Shown one piece after another: positions 20,343 through 30,211 of a DNA stretch of 64,000 nt (positions within the stretch are counted from its first letter, which is position 1; each line of letters opens with the position of its first letter). The position numbers were made by a program, and so were the translations under genes. Source of the stretch: Rheinheimera lutimaris (GTDB lineage Bacteria; Pseudomonadota; Gammaproteobacteria; Enterobacterales; Alteromonadaceae); NCBI RefSeq assembly GCF_013283795.1, contig NZ_JABSOD010000006.1, positions 182,235 to 246,234 on the forward strand. The letters are read 5' to 3'. The notes under the pieces were generated by a model. It searched no databases. It saw nothing but the letters and a program-made list of their open reading frames with translations, and was not told the origin of the DNA.

Positions 20343-22190
20343 TTAATCTACACCGATAAAGCCACCGGTTTGATGCGCCCACAACTGGGCGTATATGCCG
20401 CCGCTGGCGATAAGCTCGCTATGGCTGCCTTGTTCAACGATATTGCCCTGGTCCAGCACAATTAAGCGGTCCATCTGCGCTATGGTCGATAAACGGTGGG
20501 CGATAGCGATGACCGTTTTGCCGGCCATTAAGGTATTTAAACTGGCCTGAATGGCGGCTTCTACTTCTGAGTCGAGCGCTGAGGTGGCTTCATCCAAAAT
20601 TAAAATCGGTGCGTTTTTCAACAGCACGCGGGCAATGGCAATGCGCTGGCGCTGGCCGCCGGATAATTTAACGCCACGCTCGCCAACCTGAGCATCAAAA
20701 CCGCTGTTACCCTTAGGATCGGTTAAATCGCTGATAAAGTCGCTGGCTTCGGCTTGCTCTGCTGCCAGCTGCAATTCAGCTTCTGTAGCGTCTGGTTTGC
20801 CATAGGCAATATTATCGCGTACCGAGCGGTGCAACAGCGAGGTATCCTGGGTCACCATGGCAATATGCTGACGCAGGCTTTCCTGGTTTACCTGGCTGAT
20901 ATCCTGACCATCAATCAGGATTTTACCGCTTTCTACATCGTAAAAGCGCAGTAGCAGGTTTACTAAGGTTGATTTACCGGCACCGGAACGGCCAACTAAA
21001 CCGACTTTTTCGCCGGGTTTAATTTCCAGGTTTAATTGCTGCAACACCGGCGCTTTGCCATTATCACTGCCGACTTTACCGTAATTAAAGCCAACGTTAT
21101 TAAAGCTGATAGCGCCTCGGCTTACCTGTAACAGTTTGGCATCGACAGCATCCATTACCTGTGCCGGTTGCGATAAAGTAGTAATACCGTCCGCCACAGT
21201 GCCGATATTTTCAAACAAGCTGCTGACTTCCCACATGATCCACTGTGCCATGCCGTTTAAGCGCAGCGCTAAACTTACCGCTATGGCGATGGCACCGACA
21301 CTGATGGCGCTGTCGGCCCATAAATAAATCGATAACGCCGCTATGGCGAATACCAAAAAGTAGTTCAGCGTTTGTACCGACACACTTAAACCGGTGGCTA
21401 AACGCATTTGGCGGTACACCGGTTTTAAAAACACTTCCATGCTGTCTTTGGCGTAGGCTTCTTCGCGGTTGGTGTGAGAAAACAACTTAATGGTAGTGAT
21501 ATTGGTGTAGCTGTCGACAATACGGCCGGTCATTTCCGAGCGGGCATCGGCCTGGCGGGTAGAGGCGGCTTTTAAGCGCGGTACAAAGTAAAACTGCATA
21601 GCAACATAAATTGCCAGCCATACCAGCATTGGGATGATCAGACGTAGATCGGCGTCAGCAATAAAAAATAACATCGAGCCGAAATACACCAAGATGTATA
21701 CCATTACGTCCAGCAGTTTCATTACCGTTTCCCGCACCGCCAGCGAGGTTTGCATCACCTTAGTGGCAATACGGCCGGCAAAGTCGTTTTGGTAAAAGCT
21801 GATACTCTGGCGCAATAAATAGCGGTGAGCTAACCAGCGGATGGACATCGGATAATTACCCAATAAAGTTTGGTGCACAATTGCCGCATGAAAAAAGCTC
21901 AACGCCGGCAGTAACACTACGGTAACGACGGCCATCTTAATCAACGTGGCCCGCTCGCTGGTAAACAGGGCTTCCGGCTCATTTTGTACCAGCCAATCTA
22001 CCAACTGACCCATAAAGCTGAATAATGACACCTCTAACATCGCCAGCAGGGCGGTGCTTATCGACATCAGGATCAGTGATGGCTCCATACCTTTGGTGTA
22101 ATGGCGGCAAAATGCCAATATGCCTTTAGGTGGCTGGGTTGGCTCAACGGCCGGAAAAGGTTTAATAATACGTTCGAAAAAACTTAGCAT
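20343..22190 (-). CDS. ABC exporter, fused membrane and ATPase domains
   Basis: A 615-residue half-transporter of the MsbA/multidrug type. Six membrane helices occupy residues ~40-320. The nucleotide-binding domain has Walker A GRSGAGKS (400-407), Q-loop TQDTSL, signature LSGGQ (509-513), Walker B ILILDEATSALD (529-540) and H-loop AHRLST. It would work as an inner-membrane dimer. The substrate is not identifiable; lipid or drug export is typical of the family. Convergent with the symporter and divergent from ribA. Confidence 0.93.
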   Translation of the reverse strand: MLSFFERIIKPFPAVEPTQPPKGILAFCRHYTKGMEPSLILMSISTALLAMLEVSLFSFMGQLVDWLVQNEPEALFTSERATLIKMAVVTVVLLPALSFFHAAIVHQTLLGNYPMSIRWLAHRYLLRQSISFYQNDFAGRIATKVMQTSLAVRETVMKLLDVMVYILVYFGSMLFFIADADLRLIIPMLVWLAIYVAMQFYFVPRLKAASTRQADARSEMTGRIVDSYTNITTIKLFSHTNREEAYAKDSMEVFLKPVYRQMRLATGLSVSVQTLNYFLVFAIAALSIYLWADSAISVGAIAIAVSLALRLNGMAQWIMWEVSSLFENIGTVADGITTLSQPAQVMDAVDAKLLQVSRGAISFNNVGFNYGKVGSDNGKAPVLQQLNLEIKPGEKVGLVGRSGAGKSTLVNLLLRFYDVESGKILIDGQDISQVNQESLRQHIAMVTQDTSLLHRSVRDNIAYGKPDATEAELQLAAEQAEASDFISDLTDPKGNSGFDAQVGERGVKLSGGQRQRIAIARVLLKNAPILILDEATSALDSEVEAAIQASLNTLMAGKTVIAIAHRLSTIAQMDRLIVLDQGNIVEQGSHSELIASGGIYAQLWAHQTGGFIGVD

Positions 22191-22313
22191 GAAAAATAAC
22201 CGGTAGCTAAAACAGCGGCTATTGTAGCGGGTTTAATAAAAATTGCATGGCTGCTGCGCCGGTTAACCAGATTTTATCGCTACTAATCGTAACAGACATT
22301 TTGCAGCTACCTT

Positions 22314-22330
22314 ATGTGATAGTATCACAT
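22314..22330. promoter_or_regulatory. 17-bp palindrome in the ABC exporter / ribA spacer
   Basis: ATGTGATAGTATCACAT is perfectly symmetrical around a central G. A TATAAT that could be the ribA -10 box lies at 22361-22366. The half-site resembles CRP (TGTGA), but the spacer is 5 bp where CRP needs 6, so another repressor is more likely. Confidence 0.4.
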
Positions 22331-22472
22331 TATGGTTACATCAATTTGTATCAGGGCTGCTATAATGCCTGCAGCCGTCAGCCTTGAATTACCACTGCTT
22401 TGGCCCAATAAAGTTTGCGCTGTAGCCAACAACGCTTTTGCTGTCTTAAGTGCGGCCGTTATCTGAGAAGTC

Positions 22473-23057
22473 ATGATGAAATTAAAACTTGTAACCTCAA
22501 CACTATTGCCAACCCCTTTTGCCGAATTTCGTTTACATGGCTTTGAGGCACCTAACGGCAAAGAGCATGTCGCATTAACGCTGGGCGATGTAACAACTGC
22601 TGAGCCGGTATTGGCGCGGGTGCATTCTGAGTGTTTAACCGGGGATGCCTTATTCAGCCTGCGCTGTGATTGCGGGCCGCAGTTGGAAGCGGCAATGCGT
22701 AAAATTGCGGATTTAGGCCGTGGTTGTATTTTGTATTTACGCCAGGAAGGCCGTGGCATTGGCCTCATCAATAAAATTCGTGCTTATGCCGAACAGGATA
22801 AAGGCCTGGATACGGTAGAGGCCAATGAAATTTTAGGCTTTTTACCCGATATGCGCGAATACGATATTGCCGCGCAAATGTTTGAACAATTAGGCATTGG
22901 GCAAGTGCGTTTGCTGACCAATAACCCGCGTAAGCTAAAAGCGTTAACCGACGCCGGTGTTAATGTGCTGGAGCGGGTACAACACCGGGTAAAAACTACT
23001 GCCCACAGCCATCGTTATCTTGCCACCAAAGCCAGCAAGCTGGGGCATTTACCTTAA
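22473..23057 (+). CDS. ribA: GTP cyclohydrolase II
   Basis: A 194-residue enzyme that opens the imidazole ring of GTP, the first step of riboflavin synthesis. Zinc ligands Cys54, Cys65 and Cys67 ([20 protein letters not shown]) and the catalytic RQEGRGIGL at 90-98 are intact. Length equals Escherichia RibA (196). The start has two ATG codons in tandem (22473, 22476). No FMN riboswitch sequence was recognised upstream. Confidence 0.96.
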   Translation: MMKLKLVTSTLLPTPFAEFRLHGFEAPNGKEHVALTLGDVTTAEPVLARVHSECLTGDALFSLRCDCGPQLEAAMRKIADLGRGCILYLRQEGRGIGLINKIRAYAEQDKGLDTVEANEILGFLPDMREYDIAAQMFEQLGIGQVRLLTNNPRKLKALTDAGVNVLERVQHRVKTTAHSHRYLATKASKLGHLP

Positions 23058-23093
23058 GCTGCAGGTTAACAGATAGCGGGATGCGGATTTAAC

Positions 23094-23122
23094 GGCGGCT
23101 GTGGTATCATAGCCGCCGTTTT
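23094..23122 (+). terminator. Terminator downstream of ribA
   Basis: GGCGGCTGTG and CATAGCCGCC pair (one G-T) around a 4-base loop, followed by GTTTTT. Confidence 0.85.
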
Positions 23123-23151
23123 TCATCTGACTTTGTTTACAGGACACTATC

Positions 23152-23619
23152 TTGACCAATAACGACGTACTGCGCAGCTTGCGTTACACGCTGGATGCAC
23201 CTAACCATGGCATGATAGCCATTTTCGCCTTAACCAATGTCACGGTGACAAAAGAGCAGGTGATAGCCTGGTTAGAATCTGATGAAAGCGAGAGCTTTGC
23301 ATTAATCAGTGATGAGTTATTGGCCGGCTTCTTAAATGGCGTAATTATTCAGCGCCGCGGTGCCAAAGACGGTGTTATTCCAGCGCCGGAAACCAAGCTG
23401 AACTACAACATTATTTTGCGTAAACTAAAAATCGCCTTTGATTTAAAAGACGATGATATCTTAGCCCTGTTAGAGGGTGCTGAGTTTCGTTTAAGTAAAC
23501 ATGAACTGAGTGCGTTTTTCCGCCGGCCGGACCATAAACATTACCGTGCCTGTCAGGAGCAAGTGCTGCGCTATTTTTTACGCGGTATTTCTCTGAAATT
23601 CCGTCCTGCTGCCAGCTGA
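23152..23619 (+). CDS. yehS: DUF1456 (YehS-like) protein
   Basis: A 155-residue protein made of two tandem DUF1456 repeats: NNDVLRSLRYTLDAPNHGM near the start and LNYNIILRKLKIAFDLKDDD near residue 82, each followed by an acidic segment and, in the second, SKHELSAFFRRPDHKHYR. Length fits Escherichia YehS (156). Function is unknown. Start TTG with AGGACACTATC upstream. It sits between the ribA terminator and the FAD dehydrogenase. Confidence 0.88.
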   Translation: MTNNDVLRSLRYTLDAPNHGMIAIFALTNVTVTKEQVIAWLESDESESFALISDELLAGFLNGVIIQRRGAKDGVIPAPETKLNYNIILRKLKIAFDLKDDDILALLEGAEFRLSKHELSAFFRRPDHKHYRACQEQVLRYFLRGISLKFRPAAS

Positions 23620-23663
23620 TCCTACAGTCAAGTTAATGTTATACTGCAGGCACTTATTGCCGA

Positions 23664-26600
23664 GTGTCTGCAGTTATGATCCCAAAGCTTAATCCCGAAC
23701 TCGCGCTGGATGCCAGCATTGTTGCTTTTAGCAAAGCCTTAGTTGCCGCCGGCTTTAGCGGCGATATCGAAACCAGCTACGGCAGCCGTTTGGCGGTGGC
23801 CACCGACAACAGCGTATACCAGGCGTTACCGCAAGCAGTATTGCTGCCAAAATGTACTGACGACCTGGTTATTCTTACTTCGCTGGCGCAAACCTCCAGT
23901 TTCTCGCATATCAAATTCAGCCCGCGCGGCGGCGGCACCGGCACTAACGGCCAGGCGCTGACTGAGCATGTGGTGGTGGATTTATCGCGCCATATGCGCA
24001 ACATTCTGGAAATTAATCTCGAGCAGCGTTGGGTACGGGTGCAGGCCGGGGTGATTAAAGACCAGCTCAATGCATTTTTAAAGCCATATGGCTTTTTCTT
24101 CGCGCCGGATTTATCCACCTCTAACCGTGCCACTATCGGCGGAATGGTCAATACCGATGCTTCCGGCCAGGGCTCCCTGGTATACGGCAAAACCAGTGAC
24201 CATGTATTGGCACTGAAAACCGTGTTGATCGACGGCAATGTGTTAAAAACGCACAAAATGGCCACCTTTGAAGCTGAGCATCGCGCCGAGCAGCCCAATA
24301 GTATCGGCCGCATTTATCGTCAGGTGCTGAATAGTTGTCGGCAGTTCAGGCCACAAATATTGGCCAAATTCCCGCGTATGAACCGGTTTTTAACCGGCTA
24401 CGACTTAGAACATGTGTTCAACGACGATTTAACCGAGTTTGATTTATCGCGCATTATTACCGGCTCGGAGGGCTCACTGGGCTTTGTGGTTGAAGCCAAA
24501 CTGAATATTACCCCGATTGCCAAATGCAAGTGTCTGGTGAATGTGAAGTATGACAGCTTTGAAAGCGCGCTGCGTAACGCGCCGTTTCTGGTGGCGGCAG
24601 AAGCCACTTCTGTTGAAACCGTTGACAGCAAAGTACTGAATTTAGCCCGCAATGATATTATCTGGCATCAGGTAAAAGACTTAATCACCGATGTGCCCGG
24701 CATTGAAATGCAGGGGCTGAATATGGTGGAGTATAACAGCGAAAGCCAGGCTGAGATTGAGCAAAAAATTGCTGCGCTAACGGCACGGCTGGATGGCGCA
24801 ATAGCAGATAAAACCGACGGCATTATCGGCTATCAGCTGACTTATGATAACGCGGCTATCGGCAATATTTACGCCATGCGCAAAAAAGCGGTGGGTTTGC
24901 TTGGCAATACTGCCGGCCGGCAAAAACCGATTGCCTTTGCTGAAGATACCGCTGTACCGCCGCAGAATCTGGCGGACTTTATTATGGAGTTTCGCGCACT
25001 GCTTGACAGCCATGGCTTACATTACGGCATGTTTGGCCATGTTGACGCCGGGGTGTTGCATGTGCGGCCGGCACTTGATTTATGCGATCCGGCGCAAGAG
25101 CAACTACTGCGCACAATCTCCGATCAGGTGGTGGCACTTACCGCCAAATATGGTGGCTTAATGTGGGGCGAGCATGGCAAGGGCTATCGCAGTGAATACG
25201 GTCCGGCATTTTTCGGCGATGAGCTGTTTACTGAGCTGCGCAAGATTAAAGCGGCTTTTGACCCGCGCAACAGAGTAAACCCCGGTAAAATTTGTACGCC
25301 GTTTAACAGTGCCGACAGCTTAGTGTCGGTCGATGGCGTAAAACGGGCTTACTTTGACCGGCAAATTCCGGTCGCAGTTAAAGACAGTTTTGACAGCAGC
25401 CTGAACTGCAATGGCAATGGCCTATGCTTTAACTATGAAGAAAACTCGCCAATGTGTCCGTCCAGCAAAGTCACTAAAGATCGGCGCCACAGCCCCAAAG
25501 GCCGCGCCGGTTTGATGCGTGAATGGTTACGCCTAACCGAAATGCAGGGTGTCGACGTGCTGGCACAGGAGCAGCAATTACTGCAGCAGTCTGGCGGTGT
25601 GAAAAGCTTGTGGCAACGGACAAAAAACAGCCTGGCAAAACGGCGCGGCGAAGAAGATTTCTCGCACGAAGTGATGCAGGCGATGGAGGGCTGTCTGGCG
25701 TGTAAAGCCTGCGCTGGTCAATGTCCGGTAAAAGTAGACGTACCTTCATTTCGCTCGCGCTTTTTGCAGCTGTATCACAGCCGCTATTTACGCCCGGCGA
25801 AAGATTATATTGTTGGCAATATCGAACGCACCGCGCCCTGGTTGGCCAAAGCGCCAAAGTTAGTTAATTTTGTTGTTAAGCAAAAAGTTACCGCGGCGTT
25901 ATTAGAAAAAACCGTCGGCTATGTTGATACGCCGCTGCTATCTGTGCCCACCTTGTCAGAACAGGTTGGGGATTTATACCGCTTTGATTTAGCGGCACTG
26001 CAGCAGTTATCGGCACAGGACAAAGCGCGCACTGTGTTACTGGTGCAAGACCCTTTTACCAGCTTTTATGAAGCGGAGCTGGTAGCAGATGCGCTGAATT
26101 TACTGCAAAAGCTGGGCTTTAACCCGGTATTGTTACCGTTTTTACCCAATGGCAAGCCGCAGCATGTAAAAGGCTTTTTACGCGAATTTGCCAAAACAGC
26201 CGCCAGCGCCGCACAGTTTTTAAATCAGCTGCAACAGCTTGGTTTGCCTATGCTGGGGCTGGATGCATCTTTAGTGCTGGTATACCGGGATGAATACCAT
26301 AAAGCGCTGGGCGATAAGCGCGGTGACTTTATTGTGCAGCTACTGCATGAATGGCTGGTACAGCAAAGCTTACCTAAGGTAAATAACAGCGCTGAGTTTG
26401 CCTTATTAGCGCATTGCACTGAAAAAACCGCCTTACCGGCGACAGAAAAGGCCTGGCAGCAAATCTTCAGCAGCGCAGGGCTAAGCTTAAAGCCGGTGAG
26501 TGTGGGCTGCTGCGGTATGGCGGGTACTTATGGCCATGAAGCGCAGAACCTGGATAACAGTAAAGCGTTGTTTGATATGAGTTGGCGCGCACCGGTTGAG

Positions 26601-26714
26601 CAATTTGGTACTGAACAGATATTGGTGACCGGCTTTTCCTGTCGTAGCCAGGTAAAACGGCTGGTAGGGGATAAACCGAAGCATCCGTTACAGGCTTTGT
26701 TGGCCGCGCTGTAG
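23664..26714 (+). CDS. ydiJ: FAD- and 4Fe-4S-containing D-2-hydroxyacid dehydrogenase (YdiJ/D2HGDH type)
   Basis: A 1016-residue fused enzyme, almost the length of Escherichia YdiJ (1018). An N-terminal FAD-binding PCMH domain (RGGGTGTNGQALTEHVVVDL) leads into the oxidase C-terminal domain (HGKGYRSEYGP). Next come a 4Fe-4S motif CLACKACAGQCPVKVD about residue 678 and a C-terminal cysteine-rich domain with GCCGMAGTYGHE. This layout oxidises D-2-hydroxyglutarate or related D-2-hydroxyacids and passes electrons to the membrane. Start is GTG at 23664; an ATG at 23676 is the alternative. Confidence 0.9.
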   Translation: MSAVMIPKLNPELALDASIVAFSKALVAAGFSGDIETSYGSRLAVATDNSVYQALPQAVLLPKCTDDLVILTSLAQTSSFSHIKFSPRGGGTGTNGQALTEHVVVDLSRHMRNILEINLEQRWVRVQAGVIKDQLNAFLKPYGFFFAPDLSTSNRATIGGMVNTDASGQGSLVYGKTSDHVLALKTVLIDGNVLKTHKMATFEAEHRAEQPNSIGRIYRQVLNSCRQFRPQILAKFPRMNRFLTGYDLEHVFNDDLTEFDLSRIITGSEGSLGFVVEAKLNITPIAKCKCLVNVKYDSFESALRNAPFLVAAEATSVETVDSKVLNLARNDIIWHQVKDLITDVPGIEMQGLNMVEYNSESQAEIEQKIAALTARLDGAIADKTDGIIGYQLTYDNAAIGNIYAMRKKAVGLLGNTAGRQKPIAFAEDTAVPPQNLADFIMEFRALLDSHGLHYGMFGHVDAGVLHVRPALDLCDPAQEQLLRTISDQVVALTAKYGGLMWGEHGKGYRSEYGPAFFGDELFTELRKIKAAFDPRNRVNPGKICTPFNSADSLVSVDGVKRAYFDRQIPVAVKDSFDSSLNCNGNGLCFNYEENSPMCPSSKVTKDRRHSPKGRAGLMREWLRLTEMQGVDVLAQEQQLLQQSGGVKSLWQRTKNSLAKRRGEEDFSHEVMQAMEGCLACKACAGQCPVKVDVPSFRSRFLQLYHSRYLRPAKDYIVGNIERTAPWLAKAPKLVNFVVKQKVTAALLEKTVGYVDTPLLSVPTLSEQVGDLYRFDLAALQQLSAQDKARTVLLVQDPFTSFYEAELVADALNLLQKLGFNPVLLPFLPNGKPQHVKGFLREFAKTAASAAQFLNQLQQLGLPMLGLDASLVLVYRDEYHKALGDKRGDFIVQLLHEWLVQQSLPKVNNSAEFALLAHCTEKTALPATEKAWQQIFSSAGLSLKPVSVGCCGMAGTYGHEAQNLDNSKALFDMSWRAPVEQFGTEQILVTGFSCRSQVKRLVGDKPKHPLQALLAAL

Positions 26715-26725
26715 AGCTGACGATA

Positions 26726-26756
26726 ATAAAAAATCCGCCGGTAAAGGCGGATTTTT
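26726..26756. terminator. Bidirectional terminator
   Basis: AAATCCGCC and GGCGGATTT arms flanked by A-rich and T-rich runs, between the convergent ydiJ-type gene and the TonB receptor. Confidence 0.9.
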
Positions 26757-26789
26757 GGTTTAACAACTATGTGTTTACACTGTCGGACA

Positions 26790-29414
26790 TCAGAACTTAT
26801 AAGTACCTTTTAAGTAGTAGTAACCGCCGTTAATGCCCATAGGTGAGGTTTCATAGTACTTGCCACCCCAATTATTATTTGGCACGCCAGATTGTTGCTC
26901 AAAGTCTAAACGTTCTGGCTTGGTATCAAAAATATTCTGCGCGCCTGCGGCAACGATGAAATTGTCGTTAACGTAATAGCTAACTTCAAGATCGAACGTT
27001 ATCTTAGCAGATGCATTTTTCTCTGTACCTGGCTCCTCTGGTGTTCCTACCCAATCTACGTGAACCCCCTGATATTCACCATAATAGTTACTGCGCAAAA
27101 ACATTGACCAGTCATCCCAACTTTGATTCCAGGTCAGTGTAGCGCGATGGTTTGGTAGATCATTTTCCAAGCGGGATATTTTATCGGCTCCTGTTATAGC
27201 AGGTTGTCCTTCTGGCGGCACAGTTACACGGTCTACATTGGTATCAGTCCAGTTGTATGCAAAGTTAAAGCTACTACGCCCACCGAACAAATCGGTAGAA
27301 TAACTTGCAACAAAATCTATGCCCTGTGTGGTTGTATCAAAGTCGTTGGTAAAGAAGCTGACTTGTTGGAATGAGTCTACGTTACGGACACCTGCAGCTT
27401 TTAACGCCTCCTTGTTGGCTTCACTTAAAGTAATTTTACTGGACTGCGTGATCCGATCATCAACTTTGATATTGTAATAATCCAAAGTCATAAAGAAATC
27501 AGCACCCGAATACACTAAACCTGCAGCAAAGCTGACGGACTCTTCGGGTGTCAATTCCTTACCACCAAGCTCAATTGCAATAGGATTAGTTGGTGGTAAC
27601 AAAGCTGAGTCTACCAACATGCCATCGGCCAGGCTGGTTTGTACATTACTTACATTTGCCTGACCAACCGTTGGTGCTCTGAAGCCCGTGCTATGAGATG
27701 CACGTATAGCCCAGTCATCACTCAGGCGAAACTGGCCGGTCAGTTTGTAATTTATCGTATCACCAAAGGTATCATAGTCTTCATAGCGCAGCGCTAAGCC
27801 AGCTAAAAAGCTCTCTGTGATCTCTGCTTCCAGATCGGTATAAACTGCGTAGTTGCGCCGGCTGTTTACGCCACCATCTTCTGGTTTAAAACCTGGAAAG
27901 CCGTTTGAGCCAATACCAAAGCCCTGGCTCGTAAGCGGGCCGTCAATAAACGACGCAACGTCACCTGCTACAACTTCAAAGGTTTCTTCTGTCCATTGTG
28001 CGCCAAACGCAACCGTCAGATCTTCGTACAAGCCAGCACTGACATATTTGACAAAATCGGCAGTAAAGGTTTTTTCAAGCTGAATGTATTTACCAGGTGT
28101 AAATTCGGTTGGTGTATCAGGGCCCAGAGACGCATTGATAGTGTTGGTCATAACATAAGTTGATTCATTGCGACCAACCGAGCCGGTAAAGTCATACAAA
28201 ACGTCTGCCAGCCAGCCCTGTTTAAACTCGCCTTTGGTACCAATAGCCAATGCTGTGTCAGTAACATTTCCGCCGAAAGTTGGTGTAAAACCACCAGGGA
28301 ACATTGAAAAAAACGTAAAACAATGGGCAGGCAGGGCACTAACGGCTTGGTTCACGGTTGCAAAATCGAGGTTTGCACCTTGCGCGTCTTTCAACGTAAC
28401 TGCCGGGCAAGGGCCAGCAGTGTCGTCTAAATTACCGATAAGTAAGCTTTCGCCGCCGTCATTTGAAAATACAGATAAACGGTTGTATGGGTTACGCCAA
28501 TAAAAACCACCGGTAATATCACGCTCAGAATAGTTACCAAACATGTAAGCTTCACGGCCGTTACCCAGATCTAAACCGGAGTTTACGAAGAATGAGATGT
28601 CATCTTTTATCTTCGGAGAACCCCAGATCTGCGCCAGTGGTGCGATAGCCGGGTTGCCGGCATCAGCAAAAGACTGCGCATCAGCGACCTGCACACTGCG
28701 ACTTGTAGGATCGGCATTTTTATACTGAAAACTGGCATTAACAAAGCCATCTTTGGTTAATGGTAAACCAATGTTGCCGGCAAACTCGGTGCCGGTGCCA
28801 TCACCTTCATAATATTCACCATGTTTGACTTCAAAAGAGCCGCCACTATCGGCATTTTTCAACTGAAAGTTAACCACACCGGCAATAGCGTCAGAGCCAT
28901 ATTGAGCCGCGGCACCATCACGCAGGATCTCGACCTGACGAATGGCGATGCCAGGGATAACGGAGACATCAGCGCCTTGTGCGCCGTCGTTTATACCACC
29001 GCCAAGAAAGGCGATAACAGAAGCTTTGTGCCTGCGCTTCCCATTGGTAAGGATTAAGGTGCTGTCTGAAGACAAGCCTCTTAAGTTCATAGGTCTGACT
29101 AGAGTTGCTGCATCACTGATTGGGTTTGCGTGAACATTTAGAGATGGCACTGATGTCGAGATCATATTCAGCATGTCGCTGCTGCCATTTTTACTTAACT
29201 CATCTCCACCAATAATATCGATAGGAACAGGAGAGTCACTAATAGAGCGCGGCGCTGAGCGACTACCGACAACAGCGATTTTTTCTACAGCTTGTTCTTT
29301 AGCCGCCGGTTGTTCTTGTGCCGCGACGGTGGCACTGATGCCTAAAGATAATGATGCTGCCAGCGCAAATTTAACGGCGCGCGCGACCGGATGGTAGTTA
29401 TTCTGATTTTTCAT
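26790..29414 (-). CDS. TonB-dependent outer-membrane receptor
   Basis: An 874-residue protein. A signal peptide (~1-32, ending ATVAAQ) precedes a TonB-box-like EKIAVVGSR, a plug domain (SDSPVPIDIIGG, NLRGLSSDSTLILTNGKRR, QVEILRDGAAAQYGSDAIAG) and a long beta barrel ending in the C-terminal aromatic residue F (YYLKGTYKF). The plug closely follows the pattern of large Alteromonadales receptors. The ligand cannot be told from sequence; no Fur box is evident upstream and no uptake genes are adjacent. An AGGACAATAATT ribosome site supports the start. Confidence 0.93.
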   Translation of the reverse strand: MKNQNNYHPVARAVKFALAASLSLGISATVAAQEQPAAKEQAVEKIAVVGSRSAPRSISDSPVPIDIIGGDELSKNGSSDMLNMISTSVPSLNVHANPISDAATLVRPMNLRGLSSDSTLILTNGKRRHKASVIAFLGGGINDGAQGADVSVIPGIAIRQVEILRDGAAAQYGSDAIAGVVNFQLKNADSGGSFEVKHGEYYEGDGTGTEFAGNIGLPLTKDGFVNASFQYKNADPTSRSVQVADAQSFADAGNPAIAPLAQIWGSPKIKDDISFFVNSGLDLGNGREAYMFGNYSERDITGGFYWRNPYNRLSVFSNDGGESLLIGNLDDTAGPCPAVTLKDAQGANLDFATVNQAVSALPAHCFTFFSMFPGGFTPTFGGNVTDTALAIGTKGEFKQGWLADVLYDFTGSVGRNESTYVMTNTINASLGPDTPTEFTPGKYIQLEKTFTADFVKYVSAGLYEDLTVAFGAQWTEETFEVVAGDVASFIDGPLTSQGFGIGSNGFPGFKPEDGGVNSRRNYAVYTDLEAEITESFLAGLALRYEDYDTFGDTINYKLTGQFRLSDDWAIRASHSTGFRAPTVGQANVSNVQTSLADGMLVDSALLPPTNPIAIELGGKELTPEESVSFAAGLVYSGADFFMTLDYYNIKVDDRITQSSKITLSEANKEALKAAGVRNVDSFQQVSFFTNDFDTTTQGIDFVASYSTDLFGGRSSFNFAYNWTDTNVDRVTVPPEGQPAITGADKISRLENDLPNHRATLTWNQSWDDWSMFLRSNYYGEYQGVHVDWVGTPEEPGTEKNASAKITFDLEVSYYVNDNFIVAAGAQNIFDTKPERLDFEQQSGVPNNNWGGKYYETSPMGINGGYYYLKGTYKF

Positions 29415-29632
29415 AATTATTGTCCTGGATTAAGTTTTATTTTTCTGGCGCTTATGTTTTTATTTTTACGCCTTATTAACCATATGAGATAACAGCGCCG
29501 TTGTCTATCGCATATTTATGGCACTTCGTCTCCAGTCCGGGTAATCGCATACGATTGCAGCAAAAAAAACAGATTGCAGCAAAGCGACAGGCTGATTTAT
29601 AACAACAGTCTGTTTTCTGTTGGGGCTGTAAA

Positions 29633-30211
29633 GTGCAAATAACTGAACTTACTGCGACATACTTTCCTGCCGTTATCCGCCTTGCCAATCAAATTCATGG
29701 CGATAATTACCTTAGCCCGGCCGGTTTAGAACAAATGCAGCAGCAGGGTATAACGGGGGGGATTAACGCCAGCTTTGTAGCGCTTGATGCACAACAACAG
29801 GTTATTGGTTACCGGTTAAGCTTTGCTGCCGGCCAGTGGCAACCGGATCAATGGTGTAGCCAGACTTTGTGGCCGGTTGACGCGGCGAAAATGGCCTACT
29901 TCAAATCAGTGGGGGTAAGCCAAACGCAGCGGGGCAAGGGTATAGCGTCGGCGTTATTGAACACCTCTGTTGCTGCACTGCGCCGTCAGGGCGCCGCTGC
30001 CGGGTTGGCACACATTTGGCGCGAGAGCCCGGGCAACGCTGCACAGCGCTACTTCAGCAACGCCGGTGCAACACTGGTTAAAGTTCATCCGCAGCGCTGG
30101 CGACATTTATCCGAAACGGTTGGCTATCAGTGTCCGGTGTGCGGCGCACTGTGCAACTGCAGCGCGGCTGAAATGGTGCTGTTATTCCCGGAGGCCAAAC
30201 ACCATGTATGA
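29633..30211 (+). CDS. GNAT-family N-acetyltransferase
   Basis: A 192-residue protein with the GNAT acetyl-CoA motif VGVSQTQRGKGIASALL near residues 88-104 and the following NAAQRYFSNAGATLVK segment. The last ~30 residues carry a cysteine group (YQCPVCGALCNCSAAE) that looks like a small metal-binding tail, unusual for GNAT enzymes. It starts with GTG (GGGGCTGTAAA upstream). Its stop overlaps the start of the next gene by 8 bp, so the two are translationally coupled and may act on the same amine or amino-acid substrate. Confidence 0.85.
   Translation: MQITELTATYFPAVIRLANQIHGDNYLSPAGLEQMQQQGITGGINASFVALDAQQQVIGYRLSFAAGQWQPDQWCSQTLWPVDAAKMAYFKSVGVSQTQRGKGIASALLNTSVAALRRQGAAAGLAHIWRESPGNAAQRYFSNAGATLVKVHPQRWRHLSETVGYQCPVCGALCNCSAAEMVLLFPEAKHHV

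Noticed and set aside
22314..22330. CRP binding site
   Set aside because: The half-sites TGTGA/TCACA are separated by 5 bp, not the 6 bp CRP needs.
22191..22472. Possible FMN riboswitch upstream of ribA
   Set aside because: I could not find the conserved RFN element segments; only a palindrome and a promoter-like TATAAT are visible.
29415..29632. Fur box upstream of the 874-residue TonB receptor
   Set aside because: No convincing GATAATGATAATCATTATC-like pattern was found in the spacer.
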